Source: Bacteroidetes bacterium UKL13-3 (lineage in GTDB: Bacteria; Bacteroidota; Bacteroidia; UKL13-3). From it: a DNA stretch of 64,000 bases. A program made the translations under genes and the position numbers. Shown here one piece after another: positions 61,333 through 64,000 of the stretch. The notes under the pieces were generated by a model. It had not been told where the DNA came from, ran no database searches, and saw only the letters and a list, made by a program, of their open reading frames with translations. The first letter of the stretch is position 1, and the number at the start of each line of letters is the position of its first letter. The stretch covers positions 1,178,001 to 1,242,000 of the forward strand of contig CP012155.1 in the NCBI GenBank assembly GCA_001602415.1, written 5' to 3'.

Positions 61333-63210
61333 ATGTGCGGAATTGCTGGAGTTGTAAGTAAAAATCCTGATGAAGTTAATATAACACGCCTAAAAGCGAT
61401 GACAGATAGCATTGTGCATCGTGGCCCCGATGGCGAAGGACAATGGGTAAGCGAAGATGGCAGGGTAGGGCTAGGTCATAGGCGACTTTCTATTATTGAT
61501 TTGAGTGAACATGCCAACCAACCAATGCATTTCGCAGAACGATACACTATTGTTTTTAATGGTGAGATCTATAATTATTTAGAATTAAAAGAAGCCCTGT
61601 TGAAAGACGGGTATGTTTTTAGAACATCATCCGATACCGAGGTTTTGATGGCTCTGTATAACAAATACGGAGAAAATTGTTTGCAATATCTAGACGGAAT
61701 GTTTGCTTTCGCATTGTATGATAATCAAGATCATACTTTATTTTGTGCGAGAGATCGTTTTGGTGAAAAGCCATTTCATTACCAGTGGATACCCGGTAAC
61801 AGTTTTGTATTTGGTTCCGAGATGAAAGAATTATGGGCAGTTGGCGTAGATAAGTCCATCAACCACCGTATGATGTACAATTATTTGCGGTTTGGATTTT
61901 TGCAAAACCCTGATGATAACTCAGAAACATTTTACAGAGGTATTATGCGACTGGAACCTGCTCATTATTTGATGTTAAATACTCAACATTTGAGTATTAC
62001 AAAAGTGAGATATTGGAATTTAGATTTGTCTCAAAAATCAACTCTTTCACTAGAAGATTCTTCTCAAACATTTAAAGAACTATTCTTCACATCAGTAAAA
62101 CGAAGATTGCGTTCAGATGTTCCAGTTGGAAGCAGTTTATCCGGAGGGTTGGACAGCTCCGCAGTTGTTTGTGCAATTGATGCGTTAAACCCACATAAAC
62201 AGATACACCAAAAAACATTCTCGGCTCAGTTCCCAGGATTCGAAAAGGACGAAAGTTATTATCAGCAGTTGGTTATTCAAAAAACAGCAGCAGATGGTTA
62301 CTACACTTATCCTGATGCGGATATTATGTTGTCCGAATTAGATAATGTCTTTGCTTATCAAGAAGAGCCTTTTGGGTCTGCCAGTATCATAGCCCAGTAT
62401 GAAGTTTTTAAGCTAGCCCGACAAAATAATGTAACCGTTTTGCTTGATGGACAAGGAGCAGATGAGGTATTGGCTGGATATCACCCTTATTTTATGTATT
62501 ATTTTCTTGAGTTAGAAAAAAATACTAAGGAGTTTCAGCACCAGCTAAGTTCATACACCCAATTGCATAGTAACAATAATATCAATGGTGTTTACCAAAG
62601 AGATCTAAGGTATCAGCTAAGACGAAGGTTACCTGGTGCTTTTGATAGTATGAGGAAGATTAAAAAAGCTCTGACCGAGACAAAGGGAGGCTTCAGCAAA
62701 GATTTCTATCAAGAGTACAAAAGGGAATCGTTCTTACATCCATCCAAACACTACTCATTAAATGAGGCTTTGTATTCAAGTTTAATGGGTGGCGCTTTGC
62801 AAGATTTACTTCGTTATGCTGATAGAAACTCAATGGCACATTCATTAGAGGTAAGACTACCTTTTTTAAGTCATGAATTAGTTGAGTTTGTTTTTAGTTT
62901 ACCATCTACCTACAAAATAAATGAAGGATGGACTAAGTATATCATGCGACATTCTCTTGGCTCTATTTTACCCAAGGAGATAACCTGGAGGGTTGATAAA
63001 ATTGGATATGAACCTCCTCAAAAAAAATGGATGGAACGTAGTGATGTTAAGGATCAAATAATGACAACTAAAATGGCTCTCGTTAAGGAAGGAATATTAG
63101 ATAAAGGGGAGGTTAATAAACCAATTAGTGCAGTTTCTGCCGAAGCCAGTGGGCTTAATGATTGGAGATGTTGGATGGCTGGCGAGTTGAATAAAACAAA
63201 ACATGCATAA
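61333..63210 (+). CDS. asnB: Asparagine synthase-like amidotransferase
   Basis: A 625-residue protein. The N-terminal glutaminase (1-210) begins MCGIAGVVSK with nucleophile Cys2 and has RGPDGEG and FNGEIYNY; the synthetase domain has the PP-loop SLSGGLDSSAVV (about 270) and LLDGQGADEVLAGY. AsnB homologues in polysaccharide loci amidate uronic acids rather than making asparagine. Here that fits the diacetamido uronic acid made by the Wbp-like enzymes, but this is inference. It overlaps the next glycosyltransferase gene by eight bases. Confidence 0.9.
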   Translation: MCGIAGVVSKNPDEVNITRLKAMTDSIVHRGPDGEGQWVSEDGRVGLGHRRLSIIDLSEHANQPMHFAERYTIVFNGEIYNYLELKEALLKDGYVFRTSSDTEVLMALYNKYGENCLQYLDGMFAFALYDNQDHTLFCARDRFGEKPFHYQWIPGNSFVFGSEMKELWAVGVDKSINHRMMYNYLRFGFLQNPDDNSETFYRGIMRLEPAHYLMLNTQHLSITKVRYWNLDLSQKSTLSLEDSSQTFKELFFTSVKRRLRSDVPVGSSLSGGLDSSAVVCAIDALNPHKQIHQKTFSAQFPGFEKDESYYQQLVIQKTAADGYYTYPDADIMLSELDNVFAYQEEPFGSASIIAQYEVFKLARQNNVTVLLDGQGADEVLAGYHPYFMYYFLELEKNTKEFQHQLSSYTQLHSNNNINGVYQRDLRYQLRRRLPGAFDSMRKIKKALTETKGGFSKDFYQEYKRESFLHPSKHYSLNEALYSSLMGGALQDLLRYADRNSMAHSLEVRLPFLSHELVEFVFSLPSTYKINEGWTKYIMRHSLGSILPKEITWRVDKIGYEPPQKKWMERSDVKDQIMTTKMALVKEGILDKGEVNKPISAVSAEASGLNDWRCWMAGELNKTKHA

Positions 63211-64000
63211 CATCTTAATCATTACAAGTCATTTTCCCCCTCAACAGATTGCCGGTGCAAACAGGCCATTCTCTTTGTATAAATATTTGCCTACAGTTAA
63301 TGTTAAACCTGTAATTCTTACTAAACGTTTTAGTTACGTCTTAGGTAATACAACTGATATACACTACTCGGATAGTTTCATTAACTGGAGAGATTCAGGT
63401 TTGCTAAGTTCAAAACGACTATTGCGCTATGTTTACCTTTTGAATGATAAAGTGTTTGGTATATATCCAGATAAGCTTTGGATAAATAGAGCAATCAAAG
63501 ATGGCAAGAAGATAATTAAGGACAATAAAATAGAGTTGATATATGCAACTTTTCCAGGAACAGAAGCATTGAAGATAGGGATGGAATTGTCTGCTCAATC
63601 GGGCATCCCTCTCGTTACCGAGTTTCGAGACGGATTGGTTTACGAGTCGATTTTACGTAATACCAATTTTTTGCAAAAGTTTGTGGCACGTTCGTTGGAG
63701 CGCAACGTTATACGTCAATCTTCGGCTATCATAACCATTGCCGATGCCATTACAACATATTTCAGTAAATCGTATCCTTCATCCAAAGTGTATACTGTAA
63801 GGAATGGCTTTGATGAAGATGATTTTTCCGAGATAATCAGCGTTCAAGAACCCAACAGTTCTGCTCCTAAAATGATTTACCACTTCGGTAATCTCAACTC
63901 TTCACGTTCAACCGACAGGAGTAATCTTTTTGAGGCTATTTCTATTCTTAAAAGAAATAACGAAATATCCAGAGATACCCTACGGTTTATTTTTATCGGT
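63203..64000 (+). CDS. Glycosyltransferase, family 4-like (3' end outside window)
   Basis: The frame is open for 266 codons to the end of the window. It starts MHNILIITSHFPPQQIAGANRP, the N-terminal motif of WbuB-type GT4 enzymes, with LVTEFRDGLV, AIITIADAITTYF and VRNGFDEDDF further on. The ATG lies inside the last codons of asnB. Sugar specificity unknown. Confidence 0.82.
   Translation, partial: MHNILIITSHFPPQQIAGANRPFSLYKYLPTVNVKPVILTKRFSYVLGNTTDIHYSDSFINWRDSGLLSSKRLLRYVYLLNDKVFGIYPDKLWINRAIKDGKKIIKDNKIELIYATFPGTEALKIGMELSAQSGIPLVTEFRDGLVYESILRNTNFLQKFVARSLERNVIRQSSAIITIADAITTYFSKSYPSSKVYTVRNGFDEDDFSEIISVQEPNSSAPKMIYHFGNLNSSRSTDRSNLFEAISILKRNNEISRDTLRFIFIG

Noticed and set aside
1-64000. 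CRISPR arrays, transposases, integrases, phage or secretion-effector islands
   Set aside because: No evenly spaced repeat-spacer pattern and no protein with transposase, integrase or capsid motifs was seen on either strand. The short tandem repeats have no unique spacers.

Overview
The window is a stretch of a Bacteroidota chromosome, low in GC. The evidence is the Bacteroidota-specific content: gldD and gldE gliding genes, a C-terminal secretion signal of the type IX system, a TonB receptor paired with a DUF4249 lipoprotein, DUF349, DUF3078, DUF4835 and DUF6132 proteins, and a bamD-rpoZ-coaBC-DUF4835-recN block. Many genes carry the Bacteroidota -7 promoter element TAnnTTTG close to the start codon and lack obvious Shine-Dalgarno sites. 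No CRISPR array, transposase or phage gene is visible.

Layout. 0-1.9 kb: end of an export adaptor (HlyD type) and a TolC partner. 1.9-6.7 kb: a minus-strand sulfide/persulfide cluster (persulfide dioxygenase-rhodanese fusion, two single rhodaneses, HMA protein, thioredoxin, three small membrane proteins, a methyltransferase), with an orphan N-terminal domain of an RluA-type pseudouridine synthase at its end. A 27-codon membrane-peptide ORF with its own terminator lies just upstream. 7-10.6 kb: zinc phospholipase-like protein, dnaN, a GH25 lysozyme and a tRNA with anticodon CAT. 10.6-17.5 kb: DUF4249/TonB pair, gldD-gldE, ssb, mutY. 17.6-21.4 kb: HU, TPR protein, a 29-aa bS22-like ribosomal protein, RNase G, OmpA lipoprotein. 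21.6-25 kb: MazG-like protein, a gutted methyltransferase, an intergenic repeat block and a DUF349 protein. 25-31.5 kb: HMG-CoA lyase, a type IX cargo protein, a small unrecognised lipoprotein operon between direct repeats, and a cystathionine beta-synthase. 31.5-41 kb: methyltransferase, an XRE regulator with an acidic partner, a zinc-site-defective dihydroorotase, BatA/VWA proteins, a mini-operon of tiny unrecognised genes, a VIT1-type transporter, an exported EEP nuclease and a cupin. 41-49 kb: membrane coiled-coil protein, recN to bamD, an NlpC/P60 peptidase and a frameshifted DUF3078 gene. 49-53 kb: UvrD helicase, GIY-YIG protein, LOG-family protein, TauE/SafE permease.

53.3-64 kb is a surface-polysaccharide locus. 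A WbpE-like aminotransferase, WbpD-like acetyltransferase and WbpB-like dehydrogenase point to a UDP-2,3-diacetamido uronic acid. They are followed by a Wzz-like protein, a Wzx flippase, three glycosyltransferases and an AsnB-like amidotransferase. Between a glycosyltransferase and asnB sits the ruin of a UDP-GlcNAc 2-epimerase gene: its first 18 codons are joined to its last ~75 codons, with stops and a frameshift. The locus may therefore once have made the manno-configured sugar and may now make the gluco form.

The items most worth following are this epimerase pseudogene, the 27-codon ORF beside the persulfide cluster, the mini-operon at 37.0-37.6 kb, the orphan pseudouridine-synthase domain, and 8-9-nt AATC-phased tandem repeats that recur just upstream of start codons.
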